A DNA stretch of 64,000 nt from Tamarix chinensis (lineage: Eukaryota > Streptophyta > Magnoliopsida > Caryophyllales > Tamaricaceae): the NCBI GenBank assembly GCA_030549775.1, contig CM060174.1, forward strand, positions 93,698,132-93,762,131, read 5' to 3'. Made by a program: the position numbers and the translations under genes. Under the pieces are notes generated by a model. That model was not told the DNA's origin. It ran no database searches and was given only the letters and a program-made list of their open reading frames with translations. Shown piece after piece: positions 1 through 13,117 of this stretch; the stretch's first letter is position 1; every line of letters begins with the position of its first letter.

Positions 1-2409
1 CATCTAAAATTACCATTTTGCCCTTCTCTTCCAAAATTACCATTTTACCCCCTTTACTTCCAAAAATTACCACTTTACCCTTTTCTCCCAAGATTACCAT
101 AATACCCCTTTACTTATAAAATTACCATTTTGCCATTTAATCATAAAATTACCATATTACCCTTTTGCCTCCAAAATTACCACTTTACCATCTTTATTAC
201 ACCACTTTTATTAAATTAACATTAACATATGGAATAATAATACTAATACTCCATTAACAATATCCAACTCCACGAACCGTTATATTTTAATATAATACTT
301 ATTAGCACCCACACATATTAGGCCACATTCTTACACAATAAATTTTACTAAAATGCCCCTAGGGCTCACAATAATATTATTCATGCATAAATGGTCACAA
401 TAGCATAATATGACATGGATAGGTACTTAACACTTTTCATTAATAATCAAACTCTTCCCTTAAGCAATATTTCCACACATGACATATAAACTAACATACT
501 TTTTTTTATCAATCAATACAAGTAAATATATATATTATATTAAACCACAAATATCAAGCATAATAACATATAAAAAATCCTAATGTGCTAACATACGTTT
601 ATCCATGCGTTTAAGTGGGGTTTAACGATTACCTTAATTCCCATAAAAATTGGACCTTACTGGTGTCCCGGTTAAAGATTCAAGCATTAAACAGCGAAAT
701 CAACACCTAAAAATAATATCAATAATTATTAGATTAGAAATAAGAAAACCAAAGCATAAGACCTTATAAAATTTACTTAATGAAATAATTAACTTAAATA
801 TTATTATATCTTAAAATTATTAACAAAAATGGGCCAAGAAATGCAGCAACTCATCCTGCTTATGCAACATGAGCTGCATGCAAAAATAAGGGTGGAAGGG
901 TCGAAGGTTGCATGAAGAAGAGGGTGGGAGGGGTGTTTTTGGGTTGGGGTCTTTAGGCTAGAAAAGAAGGTAGATGGGGAAGGATTTAGGGCAAGGGAAT
1001 GGTGCAGGAGTGAAGAGGGGGTGTAGGTGGCGGCTGGTGATGGGTTACTGGCGGCCAAGGGCAGCAGAGGCGGCGAAGATGGTTGCCGAGGTGGACCGGG
1101 CTAAGAAGGAAGGAAAAGAGAGGGGAAAATGGAGGGGTGAGGGGGCTTGTTTTGGCCAAACAAGGTATGGGGGTGGTAGAGGAGGTTGCAGGGAGTTGAC
1201 TGGTGGTTTGGATGGCGGTAGAGACGGTCGGACGGACGCGAACGGTGGGGTTGCAGGGGGACTGCTGAGAAGGGGGAAAATGAGGAGAAAAATAAGTGGG
1301 GAGGAAGAAGGGGATGCGAGATGGCTTGGGGTGGTCTTGTGGCGATGCAGGGAGGTAGTAGAAGGGTGCATAAGGTGGTTTGGGTGGTTGGTGAGGCAGA
1401 GGAAGCTGTGGAAGGAGGTGACGGAGCCAAACCGAGGTGAAAATGGAAGGAGAAGAAAAGGGAGAAGAGGGAGATCGGGGAAGGGGAAAGGATCGAAGAA
1501 ATGGGGCAGGGAGAGGCTAGAGAAGTGAAGAAAAAGGAGAGGGAGGATAGGAGGGCAGCTGGCTGGCCGGTGGCAGCATTTAGGGTGGTAGGGAGGGGAG
1601 ACGAAGAAGGGGGGAAATAGGGCATGAGGGGTGGTTTGCAAGGTTGGCCAGGTCTAAGAATGGGAAGAAAATGACGGGTGAGAGGGCTGCAGTGGTGGTA
1701 GGTGGTGGCAGCGAGGGGTTGCAGGCATCTCGGTGGTCAGGCATGGAGTCGAAACATGCAGCTGGTCGGGTGTAGAGGTTGAAGAAGAAAGAAAGAAGGG
1801 AGATGGAGGAAGCAAGCTAGCGTGGAAAGGAGGGCGAGCGGGCCGGCCGGCCTGGGGAAAGAAAAAGAAAGAAGGGAGGGGGTCTGGGTTGGGTCGAGAC
1901 GTGCGAGAGAGGAGGGGAAAGAGAGGGAGAGGGGAGATGGGCCAGCGGCCCATGTGTAGGGGAGAGGGAAGAGGCAAGCCTGGCGACCCAAAGCCAGGAA
2001 AAAGGAAAAAGAAAGAAAGAAGGAAAAAAGAGAAAAAGGAGAAAGAAAAGAAAAAAAAGGAAAAGGAAAACGAGAAAATGGAAAAATTTAAAATAATTGA
2101 ATTTATAAAGTAATAGGATGTAATATTTTTGATAATAAATTTATTTAATAATTTAATTTAATATAATTAAATATATGGGCTTAAAAAAGATAATTTTAGT
2201 AAAATATTGGTTTGATAAAAATTATTTAAATAAAAAGATTATGATAAAATAAAAAAAAATATTTATTTTAATTTATCAAATATTCCTATCCAAATTTATA
2301 TACTAAAAACTACATAAAATAATTAAACTTAATAATTTTAAAAGCTAATTTATTTTAAATAAAAGCTATTTATTAAATTATAAGTTTTCTAAAATTTTGG
2401 GGGATTACA
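1..2409 (+). mobile_element. 3' part of a long LTR-like element (element E subfamily), cut by window edge
   Basis: The stretch is collinear with 21500-24210. Both have AATTACC-rich minirepeats, then a shared segment (compare 221-290 with 21960-22030), then a purine-rich block (about 820-2090 here, 22620-23880 there), then an AT-rich tail ending in GGGGGATTACA. It ends at 2409, and the 5' end lies outside the window. No retrotransposon protein is encoded. The opposite strand of the purine block gives long Pro/Ser-rich frames that are low complexity. I infer a solo LTR or a non-autonomous element. Confidence 0.75.
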
Positions 2410-2426
2410 ACAATGGTCATTGAGAG

Positions 2427-2786
2427 TAGGGCTGTTAACAAACCAAGTCGGCTCGCAAGCTTTTTAAACTTGGTTCGTTAATGACTCAGCTCGGCTCGAC
2501 TCGCTTATTAAGCGAGCTTAAAAATTAGGCTCGAGTTCGGCTCGATTATTAAACAAGTCAAGCTTGAGCGTAATAAATTTGGGCTCGAGCCCGTTTATAG
2601 TGCAAATACTCATGAGCTCGACTCATTTACTACCAAAGTTCGAGAGTTGGCTCGTTAAAAGTTCGGCTCGACTCGTTAAAAACTCGGCTCGTTTATAAAC
2701 AAGCTCAAGTCAAGCTTTATTTTTAGGCTCGTTTAGTAAATGAGCCAAGCCTAAGCCTACCCCGGCTCGGCTCATTAACAACCCTA
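2427..2786. mobile_element. hAT-type MITE, 360 bp
   Basis: The terminal inverted repeats are TAGGGCTGTTAACAAACC on the left and, read from the right, TAGGGTTGTTAATGAGCC. The interior is full of GGCTCG repeats. The flanking octamers ATTGAGAG (2419-2426) and ATCGAAAG (2787-2794) match at 6 of 8 positions, the two differences being transitions, as expected for an aged 8-bp hAT duplication. It lies about 0.5 kb upstream of the OEP24 start codon. Confidence 0.75.
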
Positions 2787-2794
2787 ATCGAAAG

Positions 2795-3298
2795 AAGGTG
2801 CCACCATGTTACAGTATTGATATTTCAATTACCTACAAATTCTACTTCAATATAAAGGTTGATCTCTTCGATCTATTTTTACAATTTATAGTATTATCAA
2901 AATTCTAATAATAAAAATATATAATTAACTAATAATAATAATAATAGCTAAACTAATAGAAAAAATAATAAGAACAATAGCATTAATATTAATAAAATAA
3001 AAATGATAACTATTTTTTAAAATAATAATTTAGATCAAATCTGATGATTTTGTATGAGATAAAAATAAGCTAAGAACAAGCCCCGAAACTAGGGTAGCGT
3101 TTGGTACCACCATGACACCATCACCACCAAACCACCGGAAGGTTAAGTGGATAGTTCTCGTCCATTGACAATTTCACATGCGCCTCATCACGCCTCTCTC
3201 ATTCTTCTCTTGTACAAGAACACCAACAAAACATCAGCCGCCGCTCTCTCTCAGACACCCTCCGCCCTTATTTCACTGAAATCGAGAATTTCGAAGAA
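2795..3298 (+). promoter_or_regulatory. Upstream region and 5' leader of the OEP24 gene
   Basis: The far part is AT-rich. The last 120 bp or so before the start codon are rich in CT and CCGCC, as is common in plant 5' leaders. I see no convincing TATA box at a fixed distance, so no transcription start is assigned. The start codon context is AGAAATGA. Confidence 0.35.
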
Positions 3299-3661
3299 AT
3301 GAAGGCATCATTAAAGGGCAAATACGAGTACGACGCTAAAAGAGGCGGCGTCGTGTCTACCCTCACTTTTCCCGCCGGTGACCTTAAGCTTCGGGCTTCT
3401 ATGACTGATGCAACGTTCGTCAACGGTCCTTCTCTCAGCGGTTTAGTTCTAGCCGTCGAGAAACCCGGCTCCTTTATATTCGACTATAATGTCCCAAAAA
3501 AGGTATGACCCACCTACATTTCTCCTCCTATGTCTCATTTGCTATCATTTTATCTGGAAAATTTTGGCCTTCTGCTGCAGCTATGGCTGATTCTTAGTAA
3601 ACAATTGAAAAGTAAACAAAATAATAATAACTATTAGATGAATATTGAGTGAATTAATTAC

Positions 3662-3708
<47 letters not shown>

Positions 3709-5843
3709 TGAATCAAGTTTCCTGTGAGAAATTGCTAGCAGAAGCAACGCGATACCACTTAGCTATTAGTATTCCAAACGATACATCCCCCCCCCCTCCG
3801 ACAATTATGTATTTGCAATTATTCCAATTTCCAAAATTTTCATCTCCAATGGGCAATCATTGCATATTTTCCTCCAAATTTCTGTCGTTCTTTGTAGGAT
3901 TTCAGGTTTCAGTTCATGAATACGGTTAGGGTTTTGGAGAGACCATTAAACATGACATATATTCACAGTAGAGGGGATAACAGGGCTATGCTGGAAGGAA
4001 CATTAGTATTGGATCCATCCAATAAAGTGTCTGCCAATCATACTTTTGGATCAAAAAATGGGAGATTGAAATATACCTATACTCATGGAGGGATTACTGC
4101 GTTTGAGCCTAGTTATGATTTGGGCAAGAATGCTTGGGATTTTGCTGTTTCGAGGAAGGTTTACGGTGATGATGTGCTTAAGGCGTCGTATCAAACAGCT
4201 AATCAATTGCTTGGGTTGGAATGGTCGAGGAATTCAAAAACAAGTGGATGTTTCAAGGTAATGTACTTTGTTTTATTATTTTTATCCCTACTGGATTATA
4301 TATCCTGTTATGAACTGTTGTGTTATTTTGTGAATACCGATCACCCTGGGCTGAAACGGGAAAGAAATTAATGATATTGTTCTTGGAAGTTTGATCGTGC
4401 GTTAAAAATGAAAGCAAGACTCTAGGAGTTTTGTTCTGCCTTTTGTTGCTGACCTATATTATGTACTAAGTAGGTATGATATCTTGGGTTGTTTATTCTC
4501 TCATAGGTGGATTTATGGACAAAGATCATTTGTTAAGATGATTAAAGTAAATTTATGCATCTATGAACCGAGTCTTCTTCTACAAAAGTCATTTGGAGCT
4601 TCTGCTGGACTATCTTTATGGTCAAACTTCATCAATCTCGGATTTTTGCCTCGTATGGACGTGTCTCAGTAATTTTAAAGTATGCTATCCGCCTATCCCT
4701 GTCTTCACACAGGAGATTTTGGCTTCTTATGTGGATGCTTGTCCTTTGTGGATATGGGAAGCCGTCAAACGTATCATGTTAGTATTCAAAATTCTAAGTT
4801 GTTTGGAAAAGAATATAAGAAGATAAAAGAATTAATGATTGTTGCCAGAAGGAGGAGAAATAGTTTTGTCTGATTTATCGTGCTTGATTTTATTAGTGGC
4901 AGACTTCATTACATAATGCAAACATAGGACTGGGAAGAGCTTTAACTTGAGGTCAAAAGGCACATGTCTTGACAGAATAAGATTCCCTGTCCCTGGTGCT
5001 CTCGTTGAACATAAGGGATTCTCATATAAAGTTCTAGATTTCAACTTTGGTATCGAAGGAACTGAAGTCTTATAGTGGCAGTGCCTTTCATCAGTGGGGC
5101 CAAAAAAATATATTTATTTTATTTCTTCTATGGTTGCAGTCCTATCCCCGTTCTTCCTGCTGTTTCATTGCAAACTGCTGCTAGATTCACCACTGTTGGG
5201 AACTTATTCGGACATGTGTCTCTGAGGGATTAAATTTGACCAACATGTTTGATCGTGTTCCTGAGATTCATACTTAGACTGCCCTTAATGTGTGTTTTCT
5301 ATTTTCTGAATGGGGAGAAATATTTGCATGAGATTGGAGCAACACGCCACTTTGTTGATGTGGTGCACCTAATTAAACAAATAGTTTTGTACAATGAGAC
5401 AGCAGTTTTATATAAATTTAAGGGTAGTATGATGAAACAAGGAATTTTATATAATGAAATAAGTTGTTTTATTTGAATTTTGAATTCTTTGGCTTAGCAA
5501 ATTTTTAGACAGGTATGCGTTATTTTATAAAAACTTAAGAGTAGTTTCGTATATTGAATCACAGAGTTTTGTATAAATTTTAGAGTTTTTGACTTGACAA
5601 TTATTTAGATAAATTACTCTATTTATTGTACAAAACAACTTTTTTATTACATGAAACTGGGTACACCATATCCTAGAAAGAAGGAAAAAGAACAAAATAG
5701 GCAATGAAATGAACCCCAAGTATGTGCAAACTCCTCTGACTTGACTTCTTTGTTTTGTCCAGATTTCAGCGGCTGTAGATCTGACCAAGGAAGACAAAAC
5801 GCCCAAACTGCTTGCTGAGGCTACATTGAACCTTGACATGTGA
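3299..5843 (+). CDS. OEP24: Outer envelope pore protein 24, chloroplastic (three exons)
   Basis: Exons are 3299-3502, 3898-4257 and 5763-5843. All junctions are GT-AG and phase 0, giving 214 residues, close to the roughly 213 of Arabidopsis OEP24. The N-terminus [12 protein letters not shown] and blocks such as [40 protein letters not shown] and [14 protein letters not shown] at the C-terminus are family hallmarks. Exon 2 must begin at 3898 (GAT after TTTGTAG), which restores the conserved residues before FMNTVRV. From family knowledge, OEP24 is a beta-barrel solute channel of the plastid outer envelope that passes sugars, phosphates and charged amino acids, and it has no cleavable transit peptide; none is seen here. 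Intron 1 carries a (TA)n run and intron 2 is long (1505 bp). No frame breaks are seen, so it is probably functional. Confidence 0.93.
3666..3705. repeat. (TA)n microsatellite in OEP24 intron 1
   Basis: This is an uninterrupted run of about 20 TA dinucleotides inside the first intron. It is likely polymorphic in length. Confidence 0.95.
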
Positions 5844-6411
5844 TTTTCAGTTAAATAGGCAGCAGAAGAATTTTTTTGGAATAAATATGACGTTCCTTAT
5901 AGCTTCAGATTGAATGCTTCATTACAACTATTATTAAGAGAGAAAATTGCCAGATACATGGCAGGTTGGTCAAGATTCTGGATGCTAGTTGGTGTGTTTC
6001 TCATATATCTACTTAAGAGATTGTTTTCTATTAGCACTATTTTGCTGGATGAGAAGAGACAATCTGGAAATAACCATTAGGCTATCCAAGGATGAGGTCG
6101 AGAGGAAAGGTATTGAAGATTTCATTTCTAGTTAGTATGTGGCAAATTCTTGACTAAGATTGCTTTCAAACACCCCCGACTCTATCAGCCTAACGCATTC
6201 ATATACCATTGACCATCATTAGATAGCTATTACTAGACCTTATGACTTTCTCCTAATCTGTAACTATTGTTTTAAATTTTGGACAAGTTGTTGAATTGGT
6301 ATTATAATTGATTTACTGGTTTAGTAGTCAGACTGATGGTTTGAACTAGTCGAATTAGTAGTTTTTAGTTTATCGATCATACCAACTGATTCGGTCTAAT
6401 TTTTAATACTG
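5844..6411 (+). other. OEP24 3' flank
   Basis: An AATAAA hexamer at about 5880, some 37 bp after the stop codon, could serve as a near-upstream polyadenylation signal. Beyond it the sequence is unremarkable and AT-rich, up to the start of element A at 6412. No coding potential is seen. Confidence 0.4.
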
Positions 6412-8155
6412 TGTAACATTCCTATTTTTTAGTACTAAAATATTTCATTAAAATAGTTGTGGAAGCAAAAAATACTTAGGAAAGATAGGGTAATACCGCC
6501 ATACTAGACATAGGATAGATGTTTGCTGCCTATTTCATATCAAATACAAGGCTAATCAACTAAAACACTTAAAATAACAGAGTGCGTGGAATAATAATTT
6601 TAATTAAATAACTTCAAGAGTATTTACATTGGAGGACCTTAACGGGTTCCAACTATATTATTACAAAATATATCTATGTAGAAATTCGGGGCTATAATAA
6701 AATAAGGTTTGGACCTTACCAAAACCTTTGGGTGTTCTTGTTCTCAATCCTTGACCCAAATGAGGTAAGTCCTCTATTAGTCATTCTCAGAGACATGCAC
6801 ATAGTCCTCTGTTTGTGATAAAGAGTAGGCGACCGAGCAAATGGACACATCAGTATGCTACGTACTAAGCAAGCTAAGTTGTTAGCTCAATGTAATACAA
6901 ATATATCAACTTATCATACATAGATATAAAATATAACATGCATCATGATAAAGTCGTGTATATATGTATATGAAGGTAAGGTATATAGAGTCATAGAGAC
7001 ATGCTATCATGTAATCTCAACAAAACAGAATGTATCATGCTTGGTTTTACATTATCATTACATGAACACTCACATGTAGTAGCAAGGAGAATACAAACAA
7101 CCTCTAGAGTTTATTTTCAATTACTTAATCCTTTAGGATATGTCATTTACTTGTCCATATAGGAGATAGGTCAATCATTCAAGCAATATTCTATTCTATA
7201 ACCAATTAATCATTTTAACCATTAGTTAAGTGTACAAACCAACTTTAATCAATTTTGGTCAATCATACCATTACTTCGATTTCGTAACCAATCATTAACC
7301 ATTCACTTGGTCACAATTTAGAAATTATCAATTAATATTTATCATTCATATTTTATTAGTATCGAGCGATGGATTGTGCAACATCCCATGGTCTCACTTA
7401 CTATGGAAGCCTATCCAAATAGAAGGCATAAAGCTAATCACTAAGTGGACATAAGTCCAGATCGAAACCAACCAATATGGGCATAAGTTCAGGTCAAAGT
7501 CAACCACTTTGGTAATCAGATCCTTTAGTATCGATACCCCCTAGTGTATCATTAATATCTAGAGTAGGTAAGGCACCAAAACCTCTCACGATCCCATTTG
7601 AAGGCACCAAAAGCGCCCGAAGGCAGAATAACTCCTGGTAGTTAATCGAGGATCAGATAACCTAGATCCATACTCAACTCGATTGTCTTTCGCTTTACGT
7701 GATTAGTATATTATTCATAAGGATGGGTGATCATACAAGTCCCATACAAAGTAAGTAAGGCAAAATTTTCATGTTAATCAATACCAATCATTTTCTTTCT
7801 ATTTTTCCAACCATGTGAATTTTTCATTTGTCCTTGGTCAATATTATTCATATCCACCATATTATGTAATTCAAGCCCATGTTGATTTTCATTACTCTTT
7901 TCTCAATACTATCACTTATCATAAGTAAAATACCTATTTAGCCTTTACATTACTTATAGAGTATACCACAAAATATGATCCATTTTAATTTTTTCAAAAG
8001 CCTAATAATCCATGATAAAATATTTATTTTATTCTATTAATAATCATGCTATAGTCTCAAACATAACCTCAAAGCATAACCAAATAAAAAAGAAACAAAT
8101 CAAGCAAATCAGTCAAACTAGTCGATCGATTTGGGTTGACCAATCAATCAGTTAG

Positions 8156-11100
8156 TGTAACACTTCAAAATTTACTACTAAAAATTTTCATTTTAAGTGG
8201 AAACGTATAATCAAATAGTTGGGTGATACCGCCGTAATTGATACAAGTCTGGCTTATCCTACCATTTGTACATCAATCACAAGGCAAAACAATTAGAAAA
8301 TTAAAACATGATAGGAAGAAACGAGACAACTTTTAGTAACATCAAATAAGTGTTTGGAGATCAACTCTGATTATAATATCAAAATACAACAAAGGGGATT
8401 CCATGGAGCTAAGAGTCCAAAAAGGTATCCGGGTAAAACTATCATTCGGATAATATGATTCTACGGCCAAAATTTCGATACAAAAGAAATCACTCCTCCA
8501 CATATATAGCATCAAAGGCTATGTATTCTTTCACGTGGCCCTCATCAACCTGCACATAAACATGTGGGTCACTACTCATTGGATTGAGCAACACCTATGA
8601 AACGAATGATTAGTACGCTACGTACTGAGTAAGGTAACGATACAATCAAGCAAGGTTACACATGATCCAATAATTCTCATAAGAAAATCATACACGCGTA
8701 AATCAAATAATGCCAGATAATTATTGATTCTAGGTCTTTCATTAGATATACCATATTTCAATATTTTATTTATATTGAGTTCAAGGATCTCACTATTCTT
8801 AAACTGATGTAACGGTCTGAAACACCTCGTGGGGACAAACACTCCCGAGCCACTATTGTTATCCTATGAAATGGACCCAACACCTCTCAAAGTAAAATAC
8901 ACCTGAACCACTATTATTAAACTTGTGGAACGGTCTAAGCAACTCTCAGGTAAGGATGGCAATGGGTCTCAGACCCTATCTAGACCCGCTAGACCCGCCT
9001 TATTTTTAGCGGGTCTAGGTCCATGATTTTTGGACCCGACGAATCTAGGTCAGGTCTGGGTTCATATATACCTTAATGGGTCTGGGTCCAGTAGTTCTAG
9101 ACTCAGACCCTACCCACCAGACTCGTTTAGTATATATATGTTTGTGTGTTTATATATATACATATATAAATACATATTAATATTATGTTTGTCATTATTG
9201 TCATAATCTTATTTGAGCTCCTTATTCATTTTTTTAATTTCATTTTTATATATTTACTTTATAAGTAATATGTACAATATTGTATTCTAAATGCATTAAA
9301 ATACTATTTAAAAAGTTAACGTAACTATTTTAATACATTTATTTTTTCACATGGATGATTTTTTTAACAAAAAAAATACATATTAAGTTATATAAAAAAT
9401 AAATGAATAATTTTTTTAAAAAAAAATAGCCGTATCCATTTAGGACTCGTTAGACCCGGTGGATCTGGGTCTAGGTCTGAACTTTTGAGACCCGACGGAT
9501 CTAGGTTGGGTCTAGGTCTAGGTAATATAAATGAGTCTGGGTCTGGGTATGGCTGGATCCGGCCCAGATCCGACCCATTGCCATCCCTACTCTCAGGGAC
9601 AACACACTCGAGTCACTATTATTATCCGGTGGAATAGACTCAACACCTCGGTTCTGACTCACATAGTCTTCCACTTTATTATTATTAGTATCTTTCCATT
9701 TACACTTTATCTCTTACTCATATTTTCATTCACATTGAGTATGGGGGCTTGGGAACAAAACTTCTTAGCCACTATTATTATTCAGTGGAATGAACCTATA
9801 TAAATACCTCGGCCCAACTCACGTGATCTTTTACTTTAAATGATTTGTACTTTATTCAAAGTTGATTGTATATTAACATGTTGAACTCATATAAATGGAC
9901 AAGACATACAACTGAATAAAATAAATACGACCACGTAACTATCCTTAAATGATCATAATACCCTCAAAATAGCCAAGACAGTCATATTCTCCCAAAGGCC
10001 TTATGAAACCTAATACTAATACATATAAATTTTCAATCATTATCTGAAGTACATATCATCAGTTTCCCATAGAGATCTCGTATCCAACATTATACTCAAA
10101 TATGTACTTACATAGTTTCATTATTCTCAAGAGCATCATTTTATAGCATTTTCATAAATACATTACTTAATACAAAATGCTCAACATATAAGCATATACA
10201 AAAATACATGTATCACATAAAATGCTAGCTATAACATGTATCATTACCAACAAGGACATCGGGCTCTATGCACATAAATCCTAGACCTCCAGAAGATCAC
10301 CTATGAAAATAAGATAAGATATAATTAGGATCGAAGATTAAAATCGAGGGAAAAATTAAGGTAAAGGAGGATAAAAATAAAAATAACCAGAGTCAAATGG
10401 AAGCTTGAGTTGTATGGAAGTGTAGAGGAATGTATGGAAGTCATATGGTGAGTTTCTGGTGGTTTTTAGACAAGGTTTGGAAGTAAAAATAGGGATGCAA
10501 AACCAAAATAGAAAGGTGTACAACTGTGTAGCAGGAGGTGCAACCCCTGGTTAAGAGAAAAAGTAACGCACGACCAGGCGATACAAAGGTTGTATGGCTG
10601 TGTAGCACCAGGCCAAGAGAAAATATGACACATGGCTAGGCGGTGCAAAGGTGGCATGGCTATGCGATAGGAAATTCTTAGTATGGCACGACCTCAGTGC
10701 ACTCTACAGAAGTGCGACAGATGAAAGAAAGAAGAAGGGAAAGGAGGTGGAGGTTGGCGGCGATGGTCAGCAGCGGTGAGGGGGAAGGTTGGGGTGACCT
10801 TGGTGGTCGGTCCACCGTCGAGGTGGTGCACAGTGGCTATGGTGGCGTTGACGGGTGAAATAAAGAAGCAATAGGGAGGAAGAAGAAGAAAGAAGAAGAA
10901 AAAGAGGCCGGACAGGTAATGGACGACGAAAAAATGGAGGGGTGTAGGGGTATATATACTAGTATGATGGCGTGTGAAGGAGGAGAAAAAGTGGCAGGGG
11001 AGTGGTGGCATGCAAACAGAATTTTTTTTTGCAAAGGATGATGGAGATGATGGTGGTGCACGAGGGTGATGAAGGCAACAGGGGAAGAAGCAAAGAGTAA

Positions 11101-11539
11101 TGGTGATGGTGATCGACGTGGCAGGGGAAGAGAAGAAGAAAGAAAGATAGGCATGAGGGATAGCCGGGATGATAGTGTCATGGTGTATATGGGAGGTAGG
11201 GTGATGGTTGATCATGCAAAGGAACCTAAATCCTTCACGCTACAAAATCGGTGTAGGAGAAGAAGGGAAAAAAAGAAAAGAAAAAGGAAGAAGAGGCTTG
11301 GGGTTAGTATTAGATTAGGTAATTTTAGATTAGCCATAAGTAATTAGGATTAGTGAAATTTTACCTGGTATTAATTTTGGTTTACAAATTATGGTTTATT
11401 CAAGTCAAGGTTTCGGTTGCGGTTAAAGTTTCGGGATTAAAAAATTAGATTAAGACTAAAATAAGATTTATTGTTATTAGAATCAAATTAGGGTGTTAAT
11501 GATGCGAGATTAGGATAATTACATTTTTAGGGTATTACA
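8156..11539 (+). mobile_element. Long LTR-like element B, nested in A, with exact 5-bp duplication
   Basis: It starts TGTAACACTTC and ends GGGTATTACA. The 5-bp duplication GTTAG is exact on both sides (8151-8155 and 11540-11544). The length is 3384 bp, including a 639-bp MITE at 8951-9589. The layout matches the other copies: a 5' segment with CCGCCGTAATTGATACAAG, the GCTACGTACTGAG motif at 8617, several CCACTATTATT segments, a purine-rich block near 10690-11300, then an AT-rich tail. No retroelement protein is encoded. TG...CA ends plus a 5-bp duplication support LTR identity. Confidence 0.85.
8951..9589. mobile_element. hAT-like MITE, 639 bp, inside element B
   Basis: The inverted termini are TAAGGATGGCAATGGGTC on the left and, read from the right, TAGGGATGGCAATGGGTC. 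An exact 8-bp duplication CTCTCAGG flanks it (8943-8950 and 9590-9597). The ends are rich in GGGTCTAGG-type repeats and the middle is AT-rich. No transposase is encoded, so it is non-autonomous. It inserted after B. Confidence 0.85.
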
Positions 11540-13117
11540 GTTAGAATCAACCAAACTATATTAGTTGATCAATTTTTCCCAATCAGTCGATGGGTTTAAG
11601 CGGAGAGTTAGACCAAGGTTTCTGTATGCTTACCAGCCAATAGATTGAGCCAACTAGTCAATCGGTTTACTGTACATAGCATCAAACCATTAAATTTCAT
11701 ACAAATTCTTGCATATAAATCATCCTTAATCACATGAAGGCATGTATCAACATATTCTAGCATATTTTAAACCAAATTAACATGCATTTCACAACATGGA
11801 ATCCTCATATGATATTTTACCCCTTTTTCATGTTTTTCCTCAAATCATGCCATTTAACCATCCAAATCACTTATACAAAATATATTCATCTATGTCAACA
11901 TGTAGAAATCAACCTAAGATAACACATACATATTAAATATTTTATAAGTACAAATTACTTACATGATGCAGGAAAAATTTTCCTTAAAATACAAAAATTA
12001 TGTGAGATTCTTAGCTTTGAAAACCTTTAAACTAAAATCTTAAACTCATACATTATACCAAAACCTTATTAAATTTTGAACTTAGAAACAGAAATGAATA
12101 AGAACATACCAACTTGAGGCTAAAAATAGGGGAGAGATCGATTAGACCACTCAAACTTTTTTTTAGAATCTAACTCTTCCTTGCTTACCAATTGAAACAA
12201 TAGAGAGTTAGATACAAGATAAGATGAGTGAGAAAATAGATTGGTAAGGCTCGAATTGTGGAAAGAAGGGAGGTGAATACAAGACGTAGAGAATTTGATG
12301 GCTGAAAGAAAGGTACATAGAAGGGATGATTAGGGCTATTTGTAGCCAACCAATCAAAGAAAAATACTAAGGGTTTAGGAATCAACTCGAAAATACATAA
12401 AACTTGAAACCTACTATCAACTATTTGAATTTGAGTTAAACGCGTGGATTTGGTATAGGATCTGCTAACCTATTCTCCAACGCTCAAATGGTATCTTTGG
12501 AAAATTCAGATCATTTAGGCTAGAATTAACATATACAAGTGGAGTAATGGAAGGTCCGTGTGGAAGTAAACTTTTAGTTGCTTAGAAACGTGTATGAGAT
12601 CAAAGTATTGATCTTAGAATCGTGGAGAGGAAAGAGGAGGAAGAAGACAATTTTGAGGTCATCTCTCCACCTCAATTATCCCAATCGACTTCCAGATAAA
12701 TTCAAGACAATATTTATAGTTGAATGCATCATAAAAATAGTTAGGAATATCGTAGGGACAAATTGATGCATGTTAGTAAGGTTCTATATCAGTTTAATAG
12801 ATTTTTCAGAAAAATCAATATAAAAAAATATGACCAGCTCTACAAATCAGTCGATGGATTTGGGCCTACCAATCTATTGTTCTACTATCAGTTGATCGGT
12901 TACCCCAACCAGTCAATCGATTTAGTGGAGAAAAGCAAATTTGCTTAAATGATAAACCAATCGATCGATTTGCCTGCAAAACTCAATAAACTCTATTTTT
13001 CAACATGATATTTAATCAAACTTTTCCCCAAACTAAATCATAACATTAAGTCAAAATCAAATGCCCAAAATTTGGCATAATTCTCATTCAACCATTTACA
13101 AAATATAGGGTATTACA

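Larger units (their letters stand above)
6412..13117 (+). mobile_element. Long LTR-like element A (about 3.3 kb without the nested insertion)
   Basis: It starts TGTAACATTCC and ends GGGTATTACA. Element B (8156-11539) and one copy of its 5-bp duplication interrupt it; without them it is about 3.3 kb. It carries the family motif (GCTACGTACT) at 6857, and near the nested insertion and in its 3' part many copies of a TCGAT-GATTTGG-type motif. No gag, pol, primer-binding site or polypurine tract was found. The flanking 5-mers (TACTG and CTATG) do not match clearly, so the exact ends are less certain than for B, C, D and E. Confidence 0.7.

Noticed and set aside
974..1528. Open frames of up to about 200 codons on both strands at 800-2110
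   Set aside because: They lie in the purine-rich block of a long LTR-like element, are low complexity (Gly/Arg/Lys or Pro/Ser/His), overlap each other in several frames and have no domain.
10694..11347. Open frames of 93-173 codons in the G-rich part of element B
   Set aside because: Same strand-asymmetry artefact; no family motif and no conserved frame with other copies.
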